A stretch of 64,000 nucleotides of DNA, taken from positions 1 through 64,000 of the forward strand of contig NZ_JBGCCT010000008.1 of the NCBI RefSeq assembly GCF_041260665.1, in the 5' to 3' direction. Both the position numbers and the translations under genes were made by a program. Below, in pieces: positions 51,155 to 58,590 of this stretch. Under the pieces are notes generated by a model. That model was not told the DNA's origin. It ran no database searches and saw only the letters and a list, made by a program, of their open reading frames with translations. How positions within the stretch are numbered: the stretch's first letter is position 1; each line of letters begins with the position of its first letter. This DNA comes from Catenulispora sp. GP43 (GTDB taxonomy: Bacteria > Actinomycetota > Actinomycetes > Streptomycetales > Catenulisporaceae).

Positions 51155-52519
51155 ATGACCGCCGACAAACGCCACCTGCACCTGAACGCCTTCCTCATGG
51201 CCCCCGGCCACCACGACGCCGCCTGGCGCCACCCGGCCAGCCAGCCGCACCGGGTCACCGACATCACCTACTTCCAGCAGCTCGCGCAGACCGCCGAGCG
51301 CGGCAAGTTCGACTCGATCTTCTTCGCCGACGGCCTGGCGCTGTGGGGCGGCCGGGCCGGGGGCAACGTCTCCGGCGGACTGGAGCCGCTGACCGTGCTC
51401 CCGGCGATCGCCGTGGCCACCCGGCACATCGGCCTGATCGCCACCGCCTCCACCACCTTCAACGAGCCCTTCCACCTGGCCCGTCGCTTCGCCTCGCTCG
51501 ACCACGTCTCCGGGGGCCGGGCCGGCTGGAACATCGTCACCTCCGGCAGCGTCAACGAGGCCAACAACTTCAACCTGGACGAGCACATCGACCATGCCGT
51601 CCGCTACGAGCGCGCCGCGGAGTTCCTGGACGTCGCCACCCGGCTGTGGGACAGCTGGGCCGACGACGCGGTGGTGCTCGACAAGGCCGCCGGCGTGTAC
51701 GCCGACCCCGAGCGGCTGCGCGAGATCGACCACGAAGGCTTGTTCTTCAAGGTGCGCGGGCCGCTCAACGTCCAGCGCTCGCCGCAGGGCTGGCCGCTGC
51801 TGGTCCAGGCCGGATCCTCCGAGGACGGCAAGGAATTCGCGGCCCGCTACGCCGAGGCCGTCTTCACCGCGCAGCAGACCCTGGCCGAGGCACAGCGCTT
51901 CGCCGCGGACGTCAAGGCGCGCGCCGCCGCCCACGGCCGCGAGGGCCTGCCGGTGATCCTGCCGGGCATCTGCCCGATCATCGGCGCCACCGAGGCCGCG
52001 GCCCGCGCGCTGGAGGACGAGCTCACCGAGCTCCAGGTCATCGACTACGGCCTGGGTCAGCTCTCGAACATGCTGAACGTCGACCTGGCCGGATACCGCC
52101 TGGACGAGCCGCTGCCCGAGGCGGCCCTGCCCACCGAGGATCAGGTCAACGGCAACAAGAGCCGCTTCACCCTGGTCGCCGAACTGGTCCGGGAGCGGCT
52201 GACCATCCGGCAGATCATCGCGCGACTCGGCGGCGGCCGCGGGCACCGCGTGGTGACCGGGACGCCCGAGCAGATCGCCGACGCGCTCGAGTCCTGGTTC
52301 CGCGCCGGGGCCGCTGACGGCTTCAACATCATGCCGCCGATCCTGCCGACCGGACTGGAGGACTTCGTCGACCACGTCGTGCCCGAACTCCAGCGCCGCG
52401 GGCTGTTCCGCACCGAATACAGCGGCACCACGCTGCGCGAGCACTACGGGCTGTCGCGGCCGGCCGACCAGTTCACCGAAGCTGCCGAACGCCTGCTCGT
52501 TTCCGCCTCTCAGCACTGA
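51155..52519 (+). CDS. LLM-class FMNH2-dependent monooxygenase (NtaA/SoxA/DszA family)
   Basis: A 454-aa TIM-barrel monooxygenase. Family features: LHLNAFLMAPGHHDAAWRHP, FDSIFFADGLALWGGRAGGN, HVSGGRAGWNIVTSGSVNEA, ERAAEFLDVATRLWDSW. Its length and opening fit NtaA/SnaA/DszA/SfnG-like enzymes and not the ~380-aa SsuD. It should use FMNH2 from SsuE and O2 to break C-S or related bonds in organosulfur compounds. It is 20 bp after the permease. Confidence 0.9.
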   Translation: MTADKRHLHLNAFLMAPGHHDAAWRHPASQPHRVTDITYFQQLAQTAERGKFDSIFFADGLALWGGRAGGNVSGGLEPLTVLPAIAVATRHIGLIATASTTFNEPFHLARRFASLDHVSGGRAGWNIVTSGSVNEANNFNLDEHIDHAVRYERAAEFLDVATRLWDSWADDAVVLDKAAGVYADPERLREIDHEGLFFKVRGPLNVQRSPQGWPLLVQAGSSEDGKEFAARYAEAVFTAQQTLAEAQRFAADVKARAAAHGREGLPVILPGICPIIGATEAAARALEDELTELQVIDYGLGQLSNMLNVDLAGYRLDEPLPEAALPTEDQVNGNKSRFTLVAELVRERLTIRQIIARLGGGRGHRVVTGTPEQIADALESWFRAGAADGFNIMPPILPTGLEDFVDHVVPELQRRGLFRTEYSGTTLREHYGLSRPADQFTEAAERLLVSASQH

Positions 52520-52533
52520 AGGGAAGATCCGCG

Positions 52534-53448
52534 ATGACAACCACCCCGTCCGACTTCGACATCCGCCGCATAGGAGGCCGGATCGGCGCCGAGATCACCG
52601 GCGTCGACCTGGCCGGCGACATCGCCGAGGGCATCCTGAAGGAGGTCAAGGGCGCGCTGCTGGAGCACAAGGCCCTGGTGTTCCGTAATCAGAGCCTTGA
52701 CGACGAAGGTCAGATCCGCTTCGCCTCGCAGTTCGGCGCCCTCACCACCGCGCACCCGACCGTCCCCGGCATCGCCGAGCAGCCGCGGATCCTGCCGGTG
52801 GACAGCGAGCGCGGAGCGGCGAACGTGTGGCACACGGACGTCACGTTCGTGCAGTCGCCGCCCAAGGCCTCGACGCTGCGCGGCATCGTGATCCCGCCCT
52901 ACGGCGGCAACACCCTGATCGCCAACACCGCGGGCGCCTACCGCGACCTGCCCAAGCCGCTGCGCGACCTGGCCGACACGCTGTGGGCCGTGCACACCAA
53001 CGACTACGACTACGCCGGCCCGCAGGCGAAGGACGACGACGAGCGCCGGCAGCAGTACCGCGACGTGTTCGTCTCCACGAAGTACCGCACCGCGCATCCG
53101 GTGGTCCGCGTGCACCCGGAGACCGGCGAGCGCGGCCTGTTCATCGGGGCGTTCGCACAGAGCATCGAGGGGCTGGGCACCACCGAGTCGAAGGACATCC
53201 TGCGCCTGCTCCAGGCCTACGTCACGCGGCCGGAGAACGTGCTGCGCGTGCAGTGGAACCCGGGCGACGTCGTGGTCTTCGACAACCGCATCACCCAGCA
53301 CTACGCGCCGGACGACTACGACTCGCTGCCGCGGCGCCTGAACCGCGTCACCGTGGCCGGCGACGTGCCGATCGGCGTGGACGGCTCGTCCAGCCGCATC
53401 CTGGAGGGCGACGAGGCGGCGCACTACACCCCGGCGGCCGCGTCCTGA
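52534..53448 (+). CDS. tauD: TauD/TfdA Fe(II)/2-oxoglutarate dioxygenase
   Basis: A 304-aa enzyme. Iron ligands are WHTDVTF (His100, Asp102) and ITQHYAPDDYD (His256). The 2-oxoglutarate Arg is in the PRRLNRVTVAGD region. The N-terminus DIRRIGGRIGAEITGVDLAG is typical of TauD/alkylsulfatase AtsK types. It releases sulfite or sulfate from taurine-like sulfonates or alkyl sulfates. Last gene of the operon, 14 bp after the monooxygenase. A GC-rich hairpin follows. Confidence 0.92.
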   Translation: MTTTPSDFDIRRIGGRIGAEITGVDLAGDIAEGILKEVKGALLEHKALVFRNQSLDDEGQIRFASQFGALTTAHPTVPGIAEQPRILPVDSERGAANVWHTDVTFVQSPPKASTLRGIVIPPYGGNTLIANTAGAYRDLPKPLRDLADTLWAVHTNDYDYAGPQAKDDDERRQQYRDVFVSTKYRTAHPVVRVHPETGERGLFIGAFAQSIEGLGTTESKDILRLLQAYVTRPENVLRVQWNPGDVVVFDNRITQHYAPDDYDSLPRRLNRVTVAGDVPIGVDGSSSRILEGDEAAHYTPAAAS

Positions 53449-53470
53449 GCCGGCCAGCGGGGCGCTGAAA

Positions 53471-53507
53471 GCGGCCGGCCGGACGCGTGGGGGCGCCGGC
53501 CGGCCGC
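53471..53507 (+). terminator. GC-rich hairpin after the desulfonation operon
   Basis: A 12-bp perfect stem (GCGGCCGGCCGG at 53471-53482 with its complement at 53496-53507) and a 13-nt loop. No T-run. It lies 22 bp after the tauD-type gene stop. Confidence 0.6.
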
Positions 53508-53534
53508 AGACGGACATTGCCTTGTCACCATCCG

Positions 53535-53563
53535 TTGACGTCAACGTCAACTGTTGCTAGTTT
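53535..53563 (+). promoter_or_regulatory. Promoter with overlapping GTTGACGTCAAC palindrome
   Basis: TTGACG (53535-53540), 17-bp spacer, TAGTTT (53558-53563). The -35 box lies inside the perfect palindrome GTTGACGTCAAC (53534-53545), followed at once by another GTCAAC, so a repressor could cover it. A ~190-bp 5' UTR up to 53758 contains nothing further that I recognise. Confidence 0.6.
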
Positions 53564-53758
53564 CCCGCATCACGGGCGGCGACGATCTCTTCGGCCCCCC
53601 GGCCTCGGCCGCCCGTGATGCCACCACCGCCTTGAACGACGGACGCAGTGTTTCGGCGTGCCGCGGCGATCCCGCGCGCGCCGAACCGCACGTCCGGTAC
53701 GGAACGCCGGTCGCGACCCCGCGCGCCGGCGCGTTTCCCCCACATCGGAAGGAAGCAC

Positions 53759-54859
53759 ATGTTCCACGGTTCGTCTCAGCGGCGCCGGGTTGCCGCAGCC
53801 GTCGTCGGCTCTTCTCTGCTGGCTCTCGGTTCGGCGGTGGCCACCGACACCGCCTCCGCCGCGCCGGCCGCCTCGGCCTCGGCCGCGGCGCACGCCAACC
53901 GCGGCCACGGCTACATGCCGGACGTCGCCGACGCGCAGGCGGCGCGCGCGGCCACGCGGCACGGCTCCAAGACGCTCTCCTACGGCGGCGGTATAGACGG
54001 CATCGGCGTGATGGACGGCCAGCCCCAGGTCTACCTCGTGTTCTACGGGAACCAGTGGGGGACGCAGGGCACTGACTCCAAGGGCAACCTGACCTTCGGC
54101 AACGACCCCGACGCCGGCGCGCCGACCGCGCAGATGATGTTCAAGGGCATCGGCACCGGCGGCGAGCAGTGGTCCGGGACCATGACGCAGTACTGTGACG
54201 GCCCGCTGGTCGCCAAGGGCGCCACCAGCTGCCCGTCCGGCGCGGCGCACGTGCCCTACCCGAGCGGCGGTGCGGGCGTGCTGGCCGGCGTCTGGTACGA
54301 CAACTCCGCGGCCTCCCCGCAGACCGCGTCGGGCCACCAGCTCGGCACCGAGGCACTGGCTGCGGCCCACCACTTCGGCAACACCACCGCCGCTTCGAAC
54401 CGGCACGCGTACTACGTGATCCTGTCCCCGCACGGCACCAACCCCGACAGCTACCAGGGTGCCTACTGCGCCTGGCACGACTACAACGGTGACAGCACCC
54501 TGACCGGCGGCGCCGTCACCTCCGACGTCGGCGACTTCGCCTTCTCCAACCAGCCCTACAACATGGACTCCGGCGCCGGCTGCGGCGTGAACTTCCTGAA
54601 CTCCGGCAGCACCGGCACCCTCGACGGTTGGACCATGACCCTGGGCCACGAGTACTCCGAGACCATCACCGACCAGAACCCGCCCGGCGGCTGGACGAAC
54701 ACCTCGAGCGGCCAGGAGAACGCTGACGAGTGCGCCTGGCTCAAGGGCGTGACCGGCGGCGCGGGCAACGTGCCGATGGGGAACGGCACGTACACCGAAC
54801 AGGGGAGCTGGTCCAACGACACCAACAGCTGCGCGCTGACGCACGCGACGGTGAGCTGA
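53759..54859 (+). CDS. Secreted HExxE protein (exordium-like, putative metallopeptidase fold)
   Basis: A 366-aa protein from ATG 53759, with GGAAGGAAG upstream. Signal peptide to about residue 38 (ending TASAAPAA). The mature protein has PQVYLVFYGNQWGTQGTDSK, GVWYDNSAASP, and the motif TLGHEYSETITDQNPPGGW, an H-E-x-x-E pattern found in secreted bacterial relatives of the plant EXORDIUM/PHI-1 family. The motif could bind zinc, but enzymatic activity is not shown. Several Cys suggest disulfides. It ends convergently with the XRE regulator. Confidence 0.7.
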   Translation: MFHGSSQRRRVAAAVVGSSLLALGSAVATDTASAAPAASASAAAHANRGHGYMPDVADAQAARAATRHGSKTLSYGGGIDGIGVMDGQPQVYLVFYGNQWGTQGTDSKGNLTFGNDPDAGAPTAQMMFKGIGTGGEQWSGTMTQYCDGPLVAKGATSCPSGAAHVPYPSGGAGVLAGVWYDNSAASPQTASGHQLGTEALAAAHHFGNTTAASNRHAYYVILSPHGTNPDSYQGAYCAWHDYNGDSTLTGGAVTSDVGDFAFSNQPYNMDSGAGCGVNFLNSGSTGTLDGWTMTLGHEYSETITDQNPPGGWTNTSSGQENADECAWLKGVTGGAGNVPMGNGTYTEQGSWSNDTNSCALTHATVS

Positions 54860-54876
54860 CCGGTACTGATGGAAAG

Positions 54877-54905
54877 CCGGGTCCCGCGGTCGTCGCGGGG
54901 CCCGG
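54877..54905. terminator. Hairpin between convergent genes
   Basis: A 12-bp stem with one G-U type pair (CCGGGTCCCGCG 54877-54888 with CGCGGGGCCCGG 54894-54905) and a 5-nt loop, after the HExxE protein gene and before the end of the convergent regulator gene. Confidence 0.6.
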
Positions 54906-54921
54906 TCATCGCAGGGCCCCG

Positions 54922-55701
54922 TTATTCCGCGCCCGGCAGCCGATAGACCACCAGCGTCTGCTCCGGCCGCTCGGCGACATGGAACGCGGTGTGCGCCATG
55001 GTGATCACGCCGAGCCGCGGATGCCGGACGCGCTTGTGGCCCGCGCGGCTGAACTGGATGTCGTACAGCGGCCACCACTGCCGCATCTCGGGGCTCGCCT
55101 CCGTCAGGTCGGCGACGAGGCGGGTGACGCGCGGGTGGTCGGGGTGACGCCCGGCGATCGCGCGCAGCCGGGCCAGGATGTGGCGGGCCTCGGGCTCCCA
55201 GTCGAACAGCACCTCGCGGGCGGCGGGCTCGGTGAACATCCAGAGCACGACGTTGCCGTCGGGCTTCATGCCCTCGAACAGTTCCGCGGCTGCGTCGTTG
55301 AGCGCCAGGACGTCATAGCAGAGCCCTGTGACGTACGCCGGATTGGCGCCGAGCAGGGCCGGGACGCCCGCCACCTCCGGCGCGGCCTGCTCGAAGGCGT
55401 CCGGGTCGGGAACGCCCTGATCGGATGCGGCCCCTTCGGCGGCCAGGCGGTGCATGTGCTCCTGCTCGGCGCTGGTCATGTGCAGCGCGCGGGCCAGGGC
55501 GTCGAGCACCTGGGCTGAGGGGCGCACGTCCCGGCCCTGCTCGAGATACGTGAGCCAGGTCGCGCTGATACCGGCCAGCAGGGCCAATTCCTCGCGGCGC
55601 AGCCCGGGCGTCCGGCGGCGTCCGGTGATCGGCAGGCCCGCCCGCGCCGGGTCCGTGCGCTCCCGGCGGCTGCGCAGGAACGCGCCCAGCTCGACGCCCA
55701 T
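54922..55701 (-). CDS. XRE-family regulator with MmyB-like ligand-binding domain
   Basis: A 259-aa protein. The N-terminal helix-turn-helix (LRREELALLAGISATWLTYL, EQGRDVRPSAQVLDALARAL) is followed by the MmyB-like PAS-type C-terminal domain (VTGLCYDVLALNDAAAELFE, NVVLWMFTEPAAREVLFDWE, FHVAERPEQTLVVYRLPGAE). MmyB-type domains bind fatty-acid-like ligands, and the regulators usually control a divergent oxidoreductase. Here that is the MDR gene at 55770. A CCAGAAT-N6-ATTCTGG palindrome lies in the shared 68-bp spacer. Confidence 0.92.
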   Translation of the reverse strand: MGVELGAFLRSRRERTDPARAGLPITGRRRTPGLRREELALLAGISATWLTYLEQGRDVRPSAQVLDALARALHMTSAEQEHMHRLAAEGAASDQGVPDPDAFEQAAPEVAGVPALLGANPAYVTGLCYDVLALNDAAAELFEGMKPDGNVVLWMFTEPAAREVLFDWEPEARHILARLRAIAGRHPDHPRVTRLVADLTEASPEMRQWWPLYDIQFSRAGHKRVRHPRLGVITMAHTAFHVAERPEQTLVVYRLPGAE

Positions 55702-55717
55702 CCTAGAACCTCCGATA

Positions 55718-55737
55718 CCAGAATAAAGCGATTCTGG
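55718..55737. promoter_or_regulatory. Palindromic operator CCAGAAT-N6-ATTCTGG
   Basis: A perfect 7-6-7 inverted repeat between the divergent XRE/MmyB regulator and MDR oxidoreductase genes, 17 bp from the first and 32 bp from the second start codon. It overlaps both probable promoters, so it can serve autorepression and target repression together. Confidence 0.75.
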
Positions 55738-55769
55738 ATACCACCGTAGCGTGCCGCCAGGCTTGTCTC

Positions 55770-56822
55770 ATGCGAGCTTGGACTATTGCTTCTCAAGACG
55801 ATGACCTGCGCCTGTCGGACGTTCCCGGGCCCACGCTTCAGGGCGGCGGCGTACTGGTGGAGGTACTCGCCGCACATATCCCGGAGTACACGAAGGCCGT
55901 GGTGAGCGGGAACCGCGGCGGACTGCCAGTCCCCCTGACCCTGGGCGTGGCCTGCATCGGGCGGGTCATCGACGTCGCGCCCGACGTCTTCCACCTCGCG
56001 CCGGGCGACATCGTGGTGGACACGGCGCTGCTCGACGCGGGCGACGGCGACGAGATCCTGGTGGGCTGGGTCGGCCTCGGCGGCTCCGGGGCCGGCAGCG
56101 GGCGCACCGACCGGATGCGGGAGGTGTGGCACGACGGCGTCTTCGCCGAGCAGGCGCTGTGCGCCAAGGAGACGCTGGTCAAGCTGCCCGGGGCGCAGGA
56201 TCATCCGGACCCGGCCCGCCTGTCCTTCCTGCCGTGGCTGAGCATCGCCGCCGGCGGACTGCGCGCCGCGGGCCCGCTGACCGGCCGCGACGTCGCGGTG
56301 GTCGGCGCCACCGGCCAACTCGGCGGCGCGGCGGTGCTGGTGGCGCTGGCTCAGGGCGCGGCGACGGTGACGGCAGTGGGCCGCAACCAGGAGGCGCTGG
56401 AGCGGCTGGCCGGGCTCGGTCCGCGGGTGCGCGTCCACCGGCTGACCGGCGACCGGGCGAAGGACGCGGCGGGGATCGGTCCGGTGGACGTGGCCCTGGA
56501 CGCCCTTGGCGCCACGCCGACGGCGGATGCGACCATGGCGGCCTATGACAGCCTGCGCGTGCGCGGCACCATGGTGTTGATCGGCGGGGTGCGCCAGAAC
56601 CTCACCATCCCGTACGGGGACCTGATGCATCGCCGGATCACGCTGCGCGGCTCGTGGATGGCCGACGACGAGACGGTGGCCACGGTCTGGAACCTGATCC
56701 GCTCCGGGCTGCTGGACCTGTCCGTGCTCGAGCCGTTGACGGTCGGCCTGGACGATCCGGCAGCGGCCCTGGACCTGGCCGAGCGCACGTCAGGGCTCAG
56801 CTTTGTGACGCTGGTCCCGTAG
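55770..56822 (+). CDS. Medium-chain dehydrogenase/reductase (quinone-oxidoreductase-like)
   Basis: A 350-aa protein of the MDR superfamily. N-terminal GroES-like half (GGGVLVEVLAAHIPEYTKAV), nucleotide-binding motif VAVVGATGQLGGAAVLVALA (residues ~174-193), and VALDALGATPTADATMAAYD. The catalytic zinc ligands of alcohol dehydrogenases are not apparent, so a zinc-free NAD(P)H oxidoreductase is more likely. It is divergent from its presumed regulator. Its 3' end overlaps the convergent histidine phosphatase by 26 bp. Confidence 0.88.
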   Translation: MRAWTIASQDDDLRLSDVPGPTLQGGGVLVEVLAAHIPEYTKAVVSGNRGGLPVPLTLGVACIGRVIDVAPDVFHLAPGDIVVDTALLDAGDGDEILVGWVGLGGSGAGSGRTDRMREVWHDGVFAEQALCAKETLVKLPGAQDHPDPARLSFLPWLSIAAGGLRAAGPLTGRDVAVVGATGQLGGAAVLVALAQGAATVTAVGRNQEALERLAGLGPRVRVHRLTGDRAKDAAGIGPVDVALDALGATPTADATMAAYDSLRVRGTMVLIGGVRQNLTIPYGDLMHRRITLRGSWMADDETVATVWNLIRSGLLDLSVLEPLTVGLDDPAAALDLAERTSGLSFVTLVP

Positions 56823-57417
56823 GAACGACGCCAGTCAGGTGCTCGACCGACGCCACTGACTCGGCCGTCGTGCCGTTGAGCGTGGTGATCGCGCAGGACG
56901 GTACTCCCGTCGTGAGAAGGCTGCCGCTGATCGCCGCGTCGCCCAGCAGGGTGCGCAGCAGGTCCACGGTCACGCCGCCATGGGTGACGATGGCGGCGGG
57001 GCCGTCGGCGCCGAGGCTCTCGGCGGGGGCGCCGGCCTCGCCGACCTCGCCGACCTCGCGGACCAGCGCGAGCAACCGGTCGGCTGCGGCGTGCGAGGAG
57101 TCGCCGATGGAGGGGACGTATGCGCGGTCCTCGACCGTCCTGGCCCATTCGGCGCCGAAGTCCGCGAACGGCATCGTGCCGTCCCAGTTCATGCGTTCGA
57201 TGGCGCGTCGGTCCTGGATCGGCTGAACGGCGACGGCGTCGGCGATGAGCTGTGCGGTCTGGCGCGAGCGTCGCAGCGGGCTGCAATAGACCCGGCGTAT
57301 GCCGGTCCGCCGCGCCCACACTCCGGTGAGCGCGGCATGGGCACGTCCGAGCTCTGTGATTCCGGGGTCGCCCGGCTCCCGTAGCTTCTCGGCGTGCTGG
57401 ATGAGGTAGACGTACAT
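56797..57417 (-). CDS. Histidine phosphatase family protein with altered RHG motif
   Basis: A 206-aa protein. The normal opening L-x-RHG-E of this family is LIQHAEKLREPG here: the catalytic His is kept but Arg is Gln and Gly is Ala. Other catalytic residues remain: YCSPLRRSRQTAQLI (Arg) and AAIVTHGGVTVDLL (second His). It may dephosphorylate a small phosphoester at lower rate or bind only. The substrate is unknown. It overlaps the MDR gene end. Confidence 0.85.
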   Translation of the reverse strand: MYVYLIQHAEKLREPGDPGITELGRAHAALTGVWARRTGIRRVYCSPLRRSRQTAQLIADAVAVQPIQDRRAIERMNWDGTMPFADFGAEWARTVEDRAYVPSIGDSSHAAADRLLALVREVGEVGEAGAPAESLGADGPAAIVTHGGVTVDLLRTLLGDAAISGSLLTTGVPSCAITTLNGTTAESVASVEHLTGVVPTGPASQS

Positions 57418-57499
57418 GCCGGCGACTGTTCCGCGTACGAGCAGCGCTCGTCCACGGCTTTTCCGGCCACGTACGACAACTGGAGCACTAACCGGCGCA

Positions 57500-58483
57500 C
57501 TAGGCCGGGTAGCTGACGCCGATCTGAGCCCGCACCGCGTCCATCGTCCGCATCACCGCGAGCGTCTCCGACCACGGGGCCAGCGGGCTCTCCCGGAGCC
57601 CGGCGCGCAGGCAGCGCTGGGCTTCGATCGCCTCATGGACCATGCCCCGAGCTAGATACGGCTCCTGGATCCGTTGTGAGAGCTCGTTTCCGCGGTACAC
57701 CGAGAACCCGGTCGGGGAGGTGAACCCGCGTCCGAACTCGATGCGGCCCTCGGTGCCGGCGATGGTCGCGCTCCAGGTGCCGTCGGCCGAGATCGAGCAG
57801 GTCAGGGCCGCGATGCCGCCGCCGGGGTGGACCAGCGTGACGGCGGTCGTGTCGTCGACGCCCTCCGGGGTCAGCGTGCCGACGGCCTGCACGGCGCTCG
57901 GGGCGCCGAAGACCAGCTGGGCGATCGCCAGCGGGTAGACGCCGAGGTCCAGCAGCGCGCCGCCGCCGAGTTCGGGGTTGCGCATGCGGTGCTCGGGGCC
58001 GCCGGTGAAGCTGACCGAGAAGTCGGAGGTGACCAGGCGCGGCTCGCCGATGGCGCCGGCGCGGACCATCTCGACCATGCGCAGGACGGCCGGGACGGTG
58101 CGCGTCCACATCGCCTCCATGAAGAAGACGCCCGCGGCCTCGGCGCGGCGGCACAGGTCCTCGGCCTGCGCGGCGTCCAGGGTGAGCGGCTTCTCGCACA
58201 GCACGGCCTTGCCGGCGTCCAGGCACAGGGCGGCCGCCGCGTGGTGCGCCGAGTGCGGGGTGGCGACGTAGACGATGTCGACCTCGGGGTCCGCGGCCAG
58301 CTCGGCCCAGGAGCCGTGGGCGCGGGGGATGCCGTGGCGGTCGGCGAAGGCTTGCGCCGCGCCAAGCGTCCGCGACCCGACTGCCACGACTTCGGCGTCG
58401 TCGAGAGTCTGCAGGTCGGCGGTGAAGGTGGCGGCGATACCGCCGGTCGCCAGGATGCCCCAACGGATCTTGTTCTGCGTCAC
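57500..58483 (-). CDS. Gfo/Idh/MocA family oxidoreductase
   Basis: A 327-aa NAD(P)-dependent sugar dehydrogenase-like enzyme. Rossmann half: IRWGILATGGIAATFTADLQ, VVAVGSRTLGAAQAFADRHG. Conserved VYVATPHSAHHAAAALCLDA and AVLCEKPLTLDAAQAE (the E-K-P motif whose Lys is catalytic). The C-terminal half is the alpha/beta substrate-binding domain (GALLDLGVYPLAIAQLVFGA). Acts on a polyol or sugar derivative. The ATG is 82 bp or more from neighbours, so it is probably monocistronic. Confidence 0.93.
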   Translation of the reverse strand: MTQNKIRWGILATGGIAATFTADLQTLDDAEVVAVGSRTLGAAQAFADRHGIPRAHGSWAELAADPEVDIVYVATPHSAHHAAAALCLDAGKAVLCEKPLTLDAAQAEDLCRRAEAAGVFFMEAMWTRTVPAVLRMVEMVRAGAIGEPRLVTSDFSVSFTGGPEHRMRNPELGGGALLDLGVYPLAIAQLVFGAPSAVQAVGTLTPEGVDDTTAVTLVHPGGGIAALTCSISADGTWSATIAGTEGRIEFGRGFTSPTGFSVYRGNELSQRIQEPYLARGMVHEAIEAQRCLRAGLRESPLAPWSETLAVMRTMDAVRAQIGVSYPA

Positions 58484-58503
58484 CGCGTCAGCATAGCCGC
58501 GTG

Positions 58504-58550
58504 CCGGAGCCGGCCCCCGAGACGATCAGATCTCGGAAAGCCGGCTCCGG
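58504..58550 (-). terminator. Two-tier hairpin terminator of the beta-helix protein gene
   Basis: Outer perfect 11-bp stem (CCGGAGCCGGC 58504-58514 with 58540-58550) plus an inner 6-bp stem (CCGAGA 58517-58522 with TCTCGG 58531-58536). It lies 40 bp after the stop of the minus-strand gene ending at 58591. A triplicated GGACGTCAC-type 9-mer lies between stop and hairpin (58568-58594). Confidence 0.6.
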
Positions 58551-58590
58551 ACTCACTGCCCGTCGAAGGACGTCACGGACGTCACGGACG

